From: an uncultured Polaribacter sp.
GTDB lineage: Bacteria; Bacteroidota; Bacteroidia; Flavobacteriales; Flavobacteriaceae
Assembly: GCA_943787375.1 (NCBI GenBank)
Contig: CALSME010000002.1
Span: forward strand, 62,001 to 126,000
Reading direction: 5' to 3'
Length of the DNA stretch: 64,000 bases
This document shows, one piece after another, positions 52,228 to 60,512 of the stretch. Below the pieces are notes generated by a model. It did not search any database and was not told the DNA's origin. It worked only from the letters and a program-made list of their open reading frames with translations. Numbering within the stretch: position 1 is the first letter of the stretch; the number at the start of each line of letters is the position of its first letter. A program made the translations under genes and the position numbers.

Positions 52228-52812
52228 TTATTTATTTAATTCTAAATAGTCACTCATTAGTGCTTCTGCTTCTTTTAAAGCAACGTCTAAATCATAATTT
52301 TTAATAATCTTATCAAACTGAGGAGCTGTTGCCAATTCTACAGAGGCTTTTGCAATCCGCATATTTATTTTATCCTCACTCTCTGTGCTTCTTTTCTTTA
52401 AGCGAATTTTTAGCTCATCTACACTAGGTGGCTTTACAAAAACAGACAAAGTATTTTCTGGAAATTTCTTTTTTATCCGCAATCCTCCAACAACATCTAT
52501 GTCAAAAATTACATGCTTTTTTTGTGCCCAGATGCGTTCTACTTCTGTTTTCAGTGTCCCATAGAAGTTATCACGATATACTTCTTCCCATTCCAAAAAG
52601 GCATCCTCTTTTATTTTATCTTTAAAGTCTCTTAAAGAGATAAAATAATAATCTTCTCCGTCTTTTTCAAATCCTCTTGGTTCGCGTGATGTTGCAGAAA
52701 TAGAAAATGCTAAATTAAATCGTTCCTGTTTTAACAAATGACGAACAATGGTTGTTTTCCCAGACCCAGAAGGTGCAGAAAACACAAATAATTTCCCTTT
52801 AAAATCTTTCAT
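52228..52812 (-). CDS. gmk: guanylate kinase
   Basis: Gmk phosphorylates GMP to GDP. The 194-residue protein has the P-loop SAPSGSGKT (12-20), SATSREPRGFEKDGEDYYF for GMP binding, and the lid region around RLKKRSTESEDKI. Length is normal. It follows yicC by 46 nt, the usual bacterial pairing. Confidence 0.96.
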   Translation of the reverse strand: MKDFKGKLFVFSAPSGSGKTTIVRHLLKQERFNLAFSISATSREPRGFEKDGEDYYFISLRDFKDKIKEDAFLEWEEVYRDNFYGTLKTEVERIWAQKKHVIFDIDVVGGLRIKKKFPENTLSVFVKPPSVDELKIRLKKRSTESEDKINMRIAKASVELATAPQFDKIIKNYDLDVALKEAEALMSDYLELNK

Positions 52813-52858
52813 ATTGTATAAATTATGAAATTCCGAATATCATCGAAATTATTTCCGT

Positions 52859-53725
52859 TTATAAAACGTTTAAAATTTGCTCTTTAATCTGCTCTAATTC
52901 ATTTTTCATTTGAATTACCGCTTTTTGCATCGGTGCAAAATTAGCTTTAGAACCTGTGGTATTAATTTCTCTTCCCATTTCTTGGACGATAAATCCTAAT
53001 TTTTTACCATTCGATGCTTCCGATGATAAAGTGAGCAAAAAGTAATCTAGGTGATTTGCTAAACGTACTTTCTCTTCATTAATATCTAATTTTTCAAGAT
53101 AATAAATCAACTCCTGCTCAAAACGATTTTCGTCGATATCTACTTTCAAATCATCGATTGCCTTCTTTAAACGCGTCTTCACATTTTCTACACGATCGCC
53201 ATCCAATGCCTTTACTTCCTCTAAATAGGTCCTAATATTTGTAATTCTTTCTTTAAAATCTATTTCTAATGATGCCGCTTCATCTACTCTGTATTGTATA
53301 ATTTCCTGAATGGCAATGTCTATATTTTGACTGATTGTATTCCATTCATTTTCATCAAACTCTTCACGCTCTGCTTTTAATGCATCTGGCATTCTAATGG
53401 CCATTTTCAACAATTCTACATCCGTTGCGCTACCCATTTCAACAACAGTTCTTAGTTGTTCCATGTATTCCTTTACAAGACTTTGATTGATCTTTGCTGA
53501 AGTTTCATTCCCCGTCATTTCAACAAAGATGGAGAAATCTACTTTTCCACGCACCAAAGCGCTCGCTAATTTCTTACGTACAGACAATTCTTTTTCTTTG
53601 TAATAAGAAGGAATTCGAACGTTTAAATCAAGATTTTTACTGTTTAAGGATTTAATTTCTATGGTTACTTTTTTGGTAGGCAATTGGAGTACAGATTTAC
53701 CATAACCTGTCATCGATTGAATCAT
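52859..53725 (-). CDS. yicC: YicC family endoribonuclease-like protein
   Basis: The 288-residue protein begins MIQSMTGYGKSVLQLPTKKV, the family hallmark SMTGYG, and ends in the conserved block LGFIVQEMGREINTTGSKAN followed by MKNELEQIKEQILNVL. E. coli YicC is reported to act in RNA decay. It is first in the six-gene - strand run. Confidence 0.93.
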   Translation of the reverse strand: MIQSMTGYGKSVLQLPTKKVTIEIKSLNSKNLDLNVRIPSYYKEKELSVRKKLASALVRGKVDFSIFVEMTGNETSAKINQSLVKEYMEQLRTVVEMGSATDVELLKMAIRMPDALKAEREEFDENEWNTISQNIDIAIQEIIQYRVDEAASLEIDFKERITNIRTYLEEVKALDGDRVENVKTRLKKAIDDLKVDIDENRFEQELIYYLEKLDINEEKVRLANHLDYFLLTLSSEASNGKKLGFIVQEMGREINTTGSKANFAPMQKAVIQMKNELEQIKEQILNVL

Positions 53726-53749
53726 AAAATAGTCATTTTAAATGAGTTG

Positions 53750-53757
53750 CAAATATA
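53750..53757 (-). promoter_or_regulatory. yicC promoter, -7 box TATATTTG
   Basis: TATATTTGCAACTC on the - strand is a perfect -7 box plus the GCA step seen in other strong promoters here. It lies 24 nt before the yicC ATG and just beyond the stop of the upstream DMT transporter gene. Confidence 0.6.
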
Positions 53758-53759
53758 GT

Positions 53760-54656
53760 TTATTTCGTAGTATTTTTAGGTTGTTTTGAAACTAAATACA
53801 CTCCCGAAAAGATGATCACTGATGCCCCCATTTTTACCAAATTTAGAGAATCGCTTCCCATAGATAATGCGAAAATAGTAGCAATTACAGGTTGTAAATA
53901 AATAAAAACACCTACCGTTGTTGGTTTCAATTTAGACAAACCATAAATATTAAAAAGATAGGTAATACAGGTTGTAAATAGAATGACAAAACCTACTTTT
54001 AAATAAATATCCGTTGGCATAGTCGTCCATGAAATTTCAATGAATTCACTAAATGAGAATGGAATAACAAGAATAAGTCCAAATAAATAGAACCATTTTA
54101 TAAAAGTAATCGGGTTGTATTTTGAAATTAGCTTTTTCACCAAAACCAAATACAATCCATAAGACGCCGCATTTACAAAAACCAGAAAGTTCCCCAGAGT
54201 ACTGTTTGTAGTGTTGTCTTCTGAGTTGTTTCCATAAACAATTAAGAGGATCGTTCCAATCAAACCAACAAAAACACCAATGATTTTTCTTTTAATAATT
54301 TTCTCTTTCAATAAAATACTTGAAAAAATTAAAACCATAATTGGTGAAGTTACCATCATCACCGAAGCACTTATTGGTGTTGTAAGGCTGAGGCCTTTAA
54401 AAAAACACAACATGTTCAATGCGATTCCAAAAAACGAGGCCAAAATTATTTTCTTATAATCTTCTTTCGCTATTTTTTGTGAATTCACAAACAACCCAGC
54501 AATCCAAAAAACAGCAGTTGCTCCAGAAACTCTTAATAAAATAAAGGCATAAGGCTTTACATAAAGCGGCATCACATCTTTTGCAATGGTAAATGTAACG
54601 CCGTAAATTAAGGTTGCAATAGAGACTAAAATGAGTGCAATACTTCTTTGGTTCAT
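53760..54656 (-). CDS. EamA/DMT superfamily transporter
   Basis: The 298-residue protein has about ten hydrophobic spans in two EamA repeats (LILVSIATLIYGVTFTIAKD; LGNFLVFVNAASYGLYLVLV). It is distinct in sequence from the transporter at 14.3 kb. Substrate unknown. It is divergent from upp, with an orphan terminator-like hairpin in between. Confidence 0.88.
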   Translation of the reverse strand: MNQRSIALILVSIATLIYGVTFTIAKDVMPLYVKPYAFILLRVSGATAVFWIAGLFVNSQKIAKEDYKKIILASFFGIALNMLCFFKGLSLTTPISASVMMVTSPIMVLIFSSILLKEKIIKRKIIGVFVGLIGTILLIVYGNNSEDNTTNSTLGNFLVFVNAASYGLYLVLVKKLISKYNPITFIKWFYLFGLILVIPFSFSEFIEISWTTMPTDIYLKVGFVILFTTCITYLFNIYGLSKLKPTTVGVFIYLQPVIATIFALSMGSDSLNLVKMGASVIIFSGVYLVSKQPKNTTK

Positions 54657-54716
54657 GAAAATGAATTGTAAAATGAAGTCGCAAAGTTGAGGATAATATT
54701 AACCAAATCCACAAAA

Positions 54717-54744
54717 AAAGAGTTTCAAATTCATGAAACTCTTT
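54717..54744. terminator. orphan terminator-like hairpin between divergent genes
   Basis: AAAGAGTTTCA and TGAAACTCTTT form an 11-bp perfect stem with an AATTCA loop, with seven T residues on the - strand side. It lies between the 5' ends of the DMT gene and upp, where no known gene needs a terminator. Confidence 0.6.
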
Positions 54745-54833
54745 GTTTTAGGTTTGTTGATTTTTGGTTATTTGTAAGCTTTCCCAATTGATGATTAAGA
54801 GGCAACAATATACACATTTAAAACTATTCCGAT

Positions 54834-54841
54834 TATATTTG
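54834..54841 (+). promoter_or_regulatory. upp promoter, -7 box TATATTTG
   Basis: TATATTTG is a perfect match ending 17 nt before the upp ATG. Confidence 0.55.
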
Positions 54842-54858
54842 TAAAATAAGCTACAACA

Positions 54859-55512
54859 ATGAACATACACCACCTCTCTACAAAACCCTCTATTTTAAAT
54901 AAATTCATCTCAGAAATTAGAGATCAAAAAATTCAAAAAGATGCTTTACGATTTCGTAGAAATATTGAAAGAATTGGAGAAATATTAGGGTATGAATTGA
55001 GCAAAGAACTCGCGTATGAAACCTTAGAAGTTACCACTCCCTTAGGAAAAAAACAGATAGACCTTCCTAAAAAAGAGATTGTTCTCTGTTCAATATTAAG
55101 AGCAGGACTTCCGCTTCATCGAGGGTTATTAAACTATTTTGATGCTGCTGAAAATGCGTTCATTTCCGCATACCGCCACCATCCAAATAAAGAGGCAGCA
55201 TTTGAAATTGTCGTAGAATATTTTGCCGCACCTGCAATTGAAAATAAAATACTTTTGTTGGCAGACCCAATGTTGGCAACGGGCCAATCTTTAATTGCAG
55301 TCCATGAAGCAATTAAAAGACAAGGGGTTCCCAAAGAAATTCATATTGTTGCAATAATTGCGTCTCAAGAAGGAATCGATTTTATTGAAAATCATTTTCC
55401 TAAAAACACCCATTTATGGATCGCTGCAATTGATCCGAAATTGAATGAAAAAGGGTATATTATACCAGGTCTTGGAGATGCTGGAGACTTGGCTTTTGGA
55501 ACTAAACTATAA
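54859..55512 (+). CDS. upp: uracil phosphoribosyltransferase
   Basis: Upp salvages uracil to UMP. The 217-residue protein carries the PRPP-binding motif DPMLATGQS starting near residue 136 and the C-terminal uracil-binding motif IPGLGDAGDLAFGTKL. Length is normal. The last 6 nt overlap the end of the convergent DUF6427 gene. Confidence 0.95.
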   Translation: MNIHHLSTKPSILNKFISEIRDQKIQKDALRFRRNIERIGEILGYELSKELAYETLEVTTPLGKKQIDLPKKEIVLCSILRAGLPLHRGLLNYFDAAENAFISAYRHHPNKEAAFEIVVEYFAAPAIENKILLLADPMLATGQSLIAVHEAIKRQGVPKEIHIVAIIASQEGIDFIENHFPKNTHLWIAAIDPKLNEKGYIIPGLGDAGDLAFGTKL

Positions 55513-56436
55513 AAATAAAGGCCCCAAAAGAGCAATCAGCACAAAAAGAATAAGTCCTATTTCTTTTAAAAATTTTTGCTGTATCGATTCAAAACCATTG
55601 GCAAGAATTACTGCAACAGGAAAAGCGGCGATTAACAATTCAGAACCATCTCGATCAAACGTGATAAAGAGATATGAAATGCTTATGAACAAATGACTTA
55701 AAAGTAAAATCCAGCTTTTCCTAAAGCGATTATTAACAGAAAATGCACTTCCTGTTTTCATAAAAATAGCAAATAACAAAAAGAAGGAAAGCACACCTAA
55801 CGGAGCTAAAAAACTAGCTTCCTGATATCTACTAAAATCATAGGTAGTGTAGAAGATGAATTTATCTGTAAAAAGAGACAGCTCACCGACCCAGAAACTG
55901 TAAGTGAAAAACAGAAAAATGGGGATCAGAAAACCAATTACAGGAATCAGTAAGGTTTGAAATCGAACCCTTTTAAAGACGATTAATGCCGTGAAAAGAA
56001 GCAGTGAAAATACAATTAAAAACGGATTCATAAGACACATTACACCCAACCAAAAACCAGCGTCAAATAGCTTTTTAAACACCTCTTTTAATGTTTGTAA
56101 ACTATACACTTTTCTTAAAAAAAAGAGATGTAAGAAGTACTCGAAAAAAACCTGATAATCATACAAATACGTACTAAAAAAAGAAATTACTAAAAGGTAA
56201 AATAAAAGAGCGTACGAATTGTCTAGGGTTAATTTATTCTTAGAAATAATAAAGTTCACACCGAAAATCAAAAAGGTCAAAACAAGAAAAAATACTGTTT
56301 TTTCAACCATGAAAAACGGCTTCATTTCACTGGTTGAAAACGAATGAAAACTATTTAAAAAAAAGGCACAAAAGAATACGAGTAATAAAACTATAAAATT
56401 GATTGGTTTTGATTTGCCGAAAAAATTGGTTAACAT
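55507..56436 (-). CDS. DUF6427 family polytopic membrane protein
   Basis: The 309-residue protein has about nine hydrophobic segments and few soluble loops. It begins MLTNFFGKSKPINFIVLLLV and contains FLILFVFF-type spans with short charged turns. It fits DUF6427, found near trmB/upp genes in flavobacteria; function unknown. Its start is 41 nt from the divergent DUF6341 gene. Confidence 0.75.
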   Translation of the reverse strand: MLTNFFGKSKPINFIVLLLVFFCAFFLNSFHSFSTSEMKPFFMVEKTVFFLVLTFLIFGVNFIISKNKLTLDNSYALLFYLLVISFFSTYLYDYQVFFEYFLHLFFLRKVYSLQTLKEVFKKLFDAGFWLGVMCLMNPFLIVFSLLLFTALIVFKRVRFQTLLIPVIGFLIPIFLFFTYSFWVGELSLFTDKFIFYTTYDFSRYQEASFLAPLGVLSFFLLFAIFMKTGSAFSVNNRFRKSWILLLSHLFISISYLFITFDRDGSELLIAAFPVAVILANGFESIQQKFLKEIGLILFVLIALLGPLFL

Positions 56437-56448
56437 TATTTCTTTTGT

Positions 56449-56469
56449 TATTTTTGCAGCGTAAAGATA
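56449..56469. promoter_or_regulatory. overlapping divergent promoter boxes for DUF6341 and DUF6427
   Basis: On + TATTTTTG (56449-56456), with TTG at 56426-56428 twenty nt upstream, points to DUF6341-trmB. On - TATCTTTA (56469-56462), one base off consensus, points to DUF6427. The two boxes are separated by only 5 nt. Confidence 0.55.
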
Positions 56470-56477
56470 AATAAGTT

Positions 56478-56699
56478 ATGATAGCAAGCAATATTTTTAA
56501 GTGGATTGGCACTTTATTTACCGAGTATTTATTTACTCCTTTTAATGAAATTCGTTCCGATTTGGCATTAAGAGAGTTTGGATGGTGGATTTCGAATGGT
56601 TTTAATTGGCTTTTTTTGATTGTCTTTTTATTTCTTTTACGTTACTGGATGAAAGAATCTTACAAATTTAAGAGAGAAGGAACAGAAGATCGCGCTTAA
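56478..56699 (+). CDS. DUF6341 family small membrane protein
   Basis: The 73-residue protein has one clear membrane span (GWWISNGFNWLFLIVFLFLL) and the N-terminal IASNIFKWIGTLFTEYLFTP. It matches DUF6341, a short Bacteroidota family without known function that often sits near DUF6427 and trmB. It is followed 11 nt later by trmB. Confidence 0.75.
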   Translation: MIASNIFKWIGTLFTEYLFTPFNEIRSDLALREFGWWISNGFNWLFLIVFLFLLRYWMKESYKFKREGTEDRA

Positions 56700-56710
56700 T
56701 ACTACATTCT

Positions 56711-57382
56711 TTGGGAAGCAAAAACAAATTAAAACGTTTTAACGAAAACGAAACGTTCGAAAATGTCATTCAGCCAACAAGAGAAGAAGTTATCAATAAC
56801 TTCTCTTTAAAAGGCAAATGGCATTCTTTTTTTAAAAACGAAAATCCGATAGTTTTAGAGTTGGGCTGTGGTAAAGGCGAATATACAATTGCCTTAGCAC
56901 GTAAAAACCCAAATAAAAACTTCATTGGCATTGATATTAAAGGGGCGCGTTTTTGGCGAGGAGCAAAAACAGCCATCGAAGAAGACATACAAAACGTTGC
57001 TTTTATCAGAACTCAAATTGAATTGGTTGATTTTATTTTTGCAGAAAATGAAGTGGCCGAAATTTGGATTACATTCCCAGATCCACAAATAAAATACAAA
57101 CGCACAAAACATAGAATGACAAATGCGTCCTTCCTAAAAAAATATCATTATATTTTAAGTGAAAAAGGCATTATGAACTTAAAAACCGACAGCGAATTCA
57201 TGCACGGTTACACACTCGGTTTATTGCATGGTGAAGGGCATGAGATTTTAAACGCAAATCACAATGTGTATAAAAATGAAGGATCGCCAAAAGAAGTAAC
57301 AGAAACGCAAACTTTTTACGAAAACCAATATCTAGAAGTCGGAAAACCCATCACTTATATTCAATTTCGATTAAAGTATTAA
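56711..57382 (+). CDS. trmB: tRNA (guanine46-N7)-methyltransferase
   Basis: TrmB methylates G46 in the variable loop of tRNA. The 223-residue protein has the SAM motif LELGCGKGEY (49-58), FIGIDIKGARFWRGAK and the catalytic FPDPQIKYKRTKHR. Translation starts at TTG (MGSKNKLKRF), and this N-terminus fits the family, so the non-ATG start is probably real. Confidence 0.94.
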   Translation: MGSKNKLKRFNENETFENVIQPTREEVINNFSLKGKWHSFFKNENPIVLELGCGKGEYTIALARKNPNKNFIGIDIKGARFWRGAKTAIEEDIQNVAFIRTQIELVDFIFAENEVAEIWITFPDPQIKYKRTKHRMTNASFLKKYHYILSEKGIMNLKTDSEFMHGYTLGLLHGEGHEILNANHNVYKNEGSPKEVTETQTFYENQYLEVGKPITYIQFRLKY

Positions 57383-57483
57383 TTCTTTTCAACCACGAAT
57401 TCACCTCAAGAAAACCTATCAAAGCAATTTCGATATGCGCTCTATGTTCCTATGTGGTCAACTTTTTTCCCTATCTTCACACA

Positions 57484-57837
57484 GTGAAAGAATCAGACAA
57501 CTTCTTTGAAAAAGTATATGCTGTAGCCCGCCTAATTCCATTTGGTCGCGTAACCAGTTATGGCGCCATTGCTACCTATTTAGGCGCAGCGCGTTCCGCC
57601 AGAATGGTAGGTTGGGCAATGAATAATTCTCACAACCAAAAAGAAGAGGTTCCCGCTCACAGAGTTGTAAATCGAAAAGGATTACTTACCGGAAAACACC
57701 ATTTTAATGGTACAAATCTCATGCAACAATTATTGGAAAGTGAAGGAATTGTTGTGATTGAAAATCAAATTCAAAACCTAGAAGACATCTTTTGGAACCC
57801 AAAGGATGCATTCGCCTCTGAGAATAAAGATCTCTAA
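57484..57837 (+). CDS. alkyltransferase-like protein (MGMT family) lacking the acceptor cysteine
   Basis: The 117-residue protein has the MGMT DNA-binding fold (FGRVTSYGAIATYLGAARSA) and the Arg-finger block SARMVGWAMN. The alkyl-acceptor motif PCHRV reads PAHRV here (Ala58), so it cannot act as a suicidal methyltransferase and should be an alkyltransferase-like (ATL) protein that marks alkylated guanine for repair. GTG at 57484 is chosen; the track start adds ten residues (MVNFFPYLHT) unlike the family. Confidence 0.85.
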   Translation: MKESDNFFEKVYAVARLIPFGRVTSYGAIATYLGAARSARMVGWAMNNSHNQKEEVPAHRVVNRKGLLTGKHHFNGTNLMQQLLESEGIVVIENQIQNLEDIFWNPKDAFASENKDL

Positions 57838-57916
57838 AACAGATTTTCATTACTTTTTAAGAATTAACCAATAAATAATCACAATCCATACCCTTTCTTA
57901 TCTAAACAGTAAGCCG

Positions 57917-57942
57917 TATCTTTGCAATCAAGATTTAATCTT
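57917..57942 (+). promoter_or_regulatory. mrp promoter with adjacent palindrome
   Basis: TATCTTTG (57917-57924) is a perfect -7 box and AAGATTTAATCTT (57930-57942) is an exact inverted repeat around a central T that would begin about at the transcription start. A regulator bound there would block initiation. Confidence 0.5.
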
Positions 57943-57965
57943 AATTAAAGTTATACTACCAACTT

Positions 57966-58018
57966 GAGCACAGTCGAGCGATTATTATAGCATTAAAAAA
58001 CAGGGCTCGACTGCGCTC
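57966..58018. repeat. REP-like inverted repeat in the mrp leader
   Basis: GAGCACAGTCGAGC (57966-57979) and GCTCGACTGCGCTC (58005-58018) pair over 14 bp with one mismatch around a 25-nt loop. The GC-rich core CTCGACTGCGCTCGA stands out against AT-rich DNA and resembles dispersed palindromic repeats known from flavobacterial genomes. It ends 18 nt before the mrp ATG. Confidence 0.6.
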
Positions 58019-58036
58019 GATCTATTATTAGAAAAA

Positions 58037-59176
58037 ATGAGTTTTAAAAAACAAGACATATACAAAGCATTAGAAACAATTACGGCTCCTGGAGAAGGAA
58101 AAAGCTTAATTGAAAACAACAATGTAACCAATGTTGTCACTTTTGACAACGAAGTTGAAGTAGACGTAACCATCAGTAACCCTACTTTACAAGCAAAGAA
58201 AAAAATTGAAACGGAAATTTCAAAAGCCATCAAAACAAGTGTTGATCCGGCTATTGTTGTCAAAGTAAACGTACAGGTTGTAAAGCCAGCTGCTAAAGAA
58301 AACCCAAATTTAATTCGAGGAAAAGAAATTCCGAACATTAAGAATATTATTGCGATCGCATCTGGAAAAGGTGGTGTTGGTAAATCTACCATCACAGCAA
58401 ACACAGCAATCACTTTATCCAAAATGGGCTTTAATGTTGGTGTTTTAGATGCCGATATTTATGGCCCGTCACAACACATTATGTTTGATGTTGAGAAAGC
58501 AAAACCATTATCTGTAAATGTAGACGGGCGTTCGAAAATGAAACCTGTAGAAAATTACGGAGTCAAACTATTATCCCTTGGCTTTTTTACAGATCCAAAT
58601 CAAGCCGTTATTTGGCGTGGACCCATGGCTTCTAAAGCATTAAATCAATTAATCTTTGATGCAGACTGGGGTGAATTGGACTTCTTATTAATTGATCTAC
58701 CTCCAGGAACCGGAGATGTTCATTTATCCATCGTACAAGCATTGCCAATTAGTGGTGCAGTAATTGTGAGTACACCCCAAAACATTGCCTTAGCAGATGC
58801 AAAGAAAGGAGTTGCCATGTTTCAGCAAGAAAGCATTAAGGTACCTGTTCTGGGGATTATCGAAAATATGGCGTATTTTACACCCAAAGAATTACCAGAA
58901 AACAAATACTATATCTTTGGGCAAGATGGAGCAAAAAACTTAGCCGAAGACATTAAAACTGAGTTTTTAGGTGAAATTCCATTAGTACAAAGTATTCGTG
59001 AATCAGGTGATGTAGGACATCCGGTGGCCTTGCAAAATGGGACTGTTTTAGAAAAATCCTTTTCAGAAATCACTAAAAAAATGGTTTCAGAACTATTAAA
59101 AAGAAATGCAAATTTACCTCCAACAGAAGTTGTAAGAATTACAACAATGAGCGGGTGTAGTTCTGTAAAAAAATAA
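58037..59176 (+). CDS. Mrp/ApbC family Fe-S cluster carrier ATPase
   Basis: The 379-residue protein has an N-terminal FSCA/DUF59 domain (about 1-90), the deviant Walker A GKGGVGKST (about 110-118), and the Mrp motifs LDADIYGPSQHIMF, LIDLPPGTGDVHLS and VLGIIENMAYF. The family carries and delivers Fe-S clusters. The C-terminus has only one cysteine (MSGCSSVKK), where others carry CxxC. It is 5 nt from the NifU-type scaffold gene, which supports an Fe-S role. Confidence 0.93.
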   Translation: MSFKKQDIYKALETITAPGEGKSLIENNNVTNVVTFDNEVEVDVTISNPTLQAKKKIETEISKAIKTSVDPAIVVKVNVQVVKPAAKENPNLIRGKEIPNIKNIIAIASGKGGVGKSTITANTAITLSKMGFNVGVLDADIYGPSQHIMFDVEKAKPLSVNVDGRSKMKPVENYGVKLLSLGFFTDPNQAVIWRGPMASKALNQLIFDADWGELDFLLIDLPPGTGDVHLSIVQALPISGAVIVSTPQNIALADAKKGVAMFQQESIKVPVLGIIENMAYFTPKELPENKYYIFGQDGAKNLAEDIKTEFLGEIPLVQSIRESGDVGHPVALQNGTVLEKSFSEITKKMVSELLKRNANLPPTEVVRITTMSGCSSVKK

Positions 59177-59181
59177 GGAAT

Positions 59182-59418
59182 ATGGATGCACAAGAAACAT
59201 TACAAAACGTAGAAAAAGCCTTAGAAGAAATTCGCCCATTCTTAATGAGTGATGGTGGAAACATCGCACTTTTATCGATTGAAGATACTGTTGTTAAAGT
59301 ACAGCTACAAGGTGCATGTACGGGGTGTTCTGTAAACCAAATGACATTAAAAAATGGCGTTGAAGCAACTATTAGAAAATATGCTCCACATATTATGGAA
59401 GTAATTAATATAGAATAA
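59182..59418 (+). CDS. NifU C-terminal-domain Fe-S scaffold protein
   Basis: The 78-residue protein is a single Nfu domain: IRPFLMSDGGNIALLSIED, then the cluster-binding CxxC in GACTGCSVNQMTLKNG (Cys46 and Cys49). It transiently holds a [4Fe-4S] cluster for transfer to target proteins. It is directly after mrp and before the ferredoxin reductase gene. Confidence 0.93.
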   Translation: MDAQETLQNVEKALEEIRPFLMSDGGNIALLSIEDTVVKVQLQGACTGCSVNQMTLKNGVEATIRKYAPHIMEVINIE

Positions 59419-59456
59419 CAAACAGCCGTTTGTTTTTACAACAGATTTAAGTAAGA

Positions 59457-60512
59457 ATGATTACCACAGATATTTTAATTATTGGCGCAGGGCCAACAGG
59501 ATTATTTACCGTTTTTGAGGCAGGTTTATTAAAACTTCGATGTCATTTAATTGATGCACTCCCACAATCGGGTGGTCAATGTTCCGAGATTTATCCAAAG
59601 AAACCTATTTATGACATTCCTGCATATCCAGAGATTTTAGCGGGCGATTTAACCGATAAGTTAATGGAACAAATTAAACAATTTGAACCTGGATTTACTT
59701 TAGGAGAAAGAGCAGAAACCATAGAAAAACAAGAAGACGAAACTTTTATTGTTACCACTAACAAAGGGACAAAACACCACGCAAAAATTGTAGCAATTGC
59801 TGGCGGACTCGGTTCTTTTGAACCTAGAAAACCACCGATTGATAACATTAGCGATTTTGAAGACAAAGGGGTCGAATACATCATTCGGGATCCCGAGTTT
59901 TATAGCAATAAAAAAGTAGTGATTTCTGGCGGTGGAGACTCCGCACTAGACTGGGCTATTTTTCTAACAGACGTAGCAGCTTCAGTCACTTTAATTCATC
60001 GACGAAATGAATTTAGAGGCGCATTGGATTCTGTTGACAAAGTACAAGAATTAAAAGATGCAGGTAAAATTACGATGATTACCCCAGCAGAAGTAAAAGG
60101 AATCGTTGGAACCAATAAAGTAGAAGGTGTTGCTATTGTGCAAAATGGTGGCGAAGAATTTATCCTTGAAACCGATCATTTTATTCCGCTTTTTGGATTA
60201 TCACCAAAGTTAGGTCCGATTGCAAATTGGGGATTAGAAATAGAGAAGAATGCCATTAAAGTAAACAATGCATTGGACTACCAAACGAATATTCCTGGAA
60301 TCTATGCTATTGGAGATGTAAACACCTATCCTGGAAAACTAAAATTAATTTTATGTGGTTTTCATGAAGCGACCTTAATGTGTCAAAGTGCCTATAAACG
60401 TATTTTTCCAAATAAAAAATACGTGATGAAATATACCACTGTTGGAGGCGTAGATGGTTTTGACGGAACCAGAAAAGAAGCACCTAAGGCAGTCGTAAAG
60501 AAAATTGAATAA
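59457..60512 (+). CDS. NAD(P)/FAD-dependent oxidoreductase, ferredoxin-NADP reductase type 2
   Basis: The 351-residue protein has an FAD-binding GAGPTG (10-15), the motif QSGGQCSEIYPKKPIYDIPA and the NADPH-binding GGGDSALDWAIFL, then the FAD-closing IYAIGDVNTYPGKLKL. It lacks the CxxC redox pair of thioredoxin reductase, so it fits the thioredoxin-reductase-like ferredoxin-NADP reductases. The next gene encodes a ferredoxin and overlaps as TAATG, so the pair is very likely a reductase and its carrier. Confidence 0.92.
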   Translation: MITTDILIIGAGPTGLFTVFEAGLLKLRCHLIDALPQSGGQCSEIYPKKPIYDIPAYPEILAGDLTDKLMEQIKQFEPGFTLGERAETIEKQEDETFIVTTNKGTKHHAKIVAIAGGLGSFEPRKPPIDNISDFEDKGVEYIIRDPEFYSNKKVVISGGGDSALDWAIFLTDVAASVTLIHRRNEFRGALDSVDKVQELKDAGKITMITPAEVKGIVGTNKVEGVAIVQNGGEEFILETDHFIPLFGLSPKLGPIANWGLEIEKNAIKVNNALDYQTNIPGIYAIGDVNTYPGKLKLILCGFHEATLMCQSAYKRIFPNKKYVMKYTTVGGVDGFDGTRKEAPKAVVKKIE

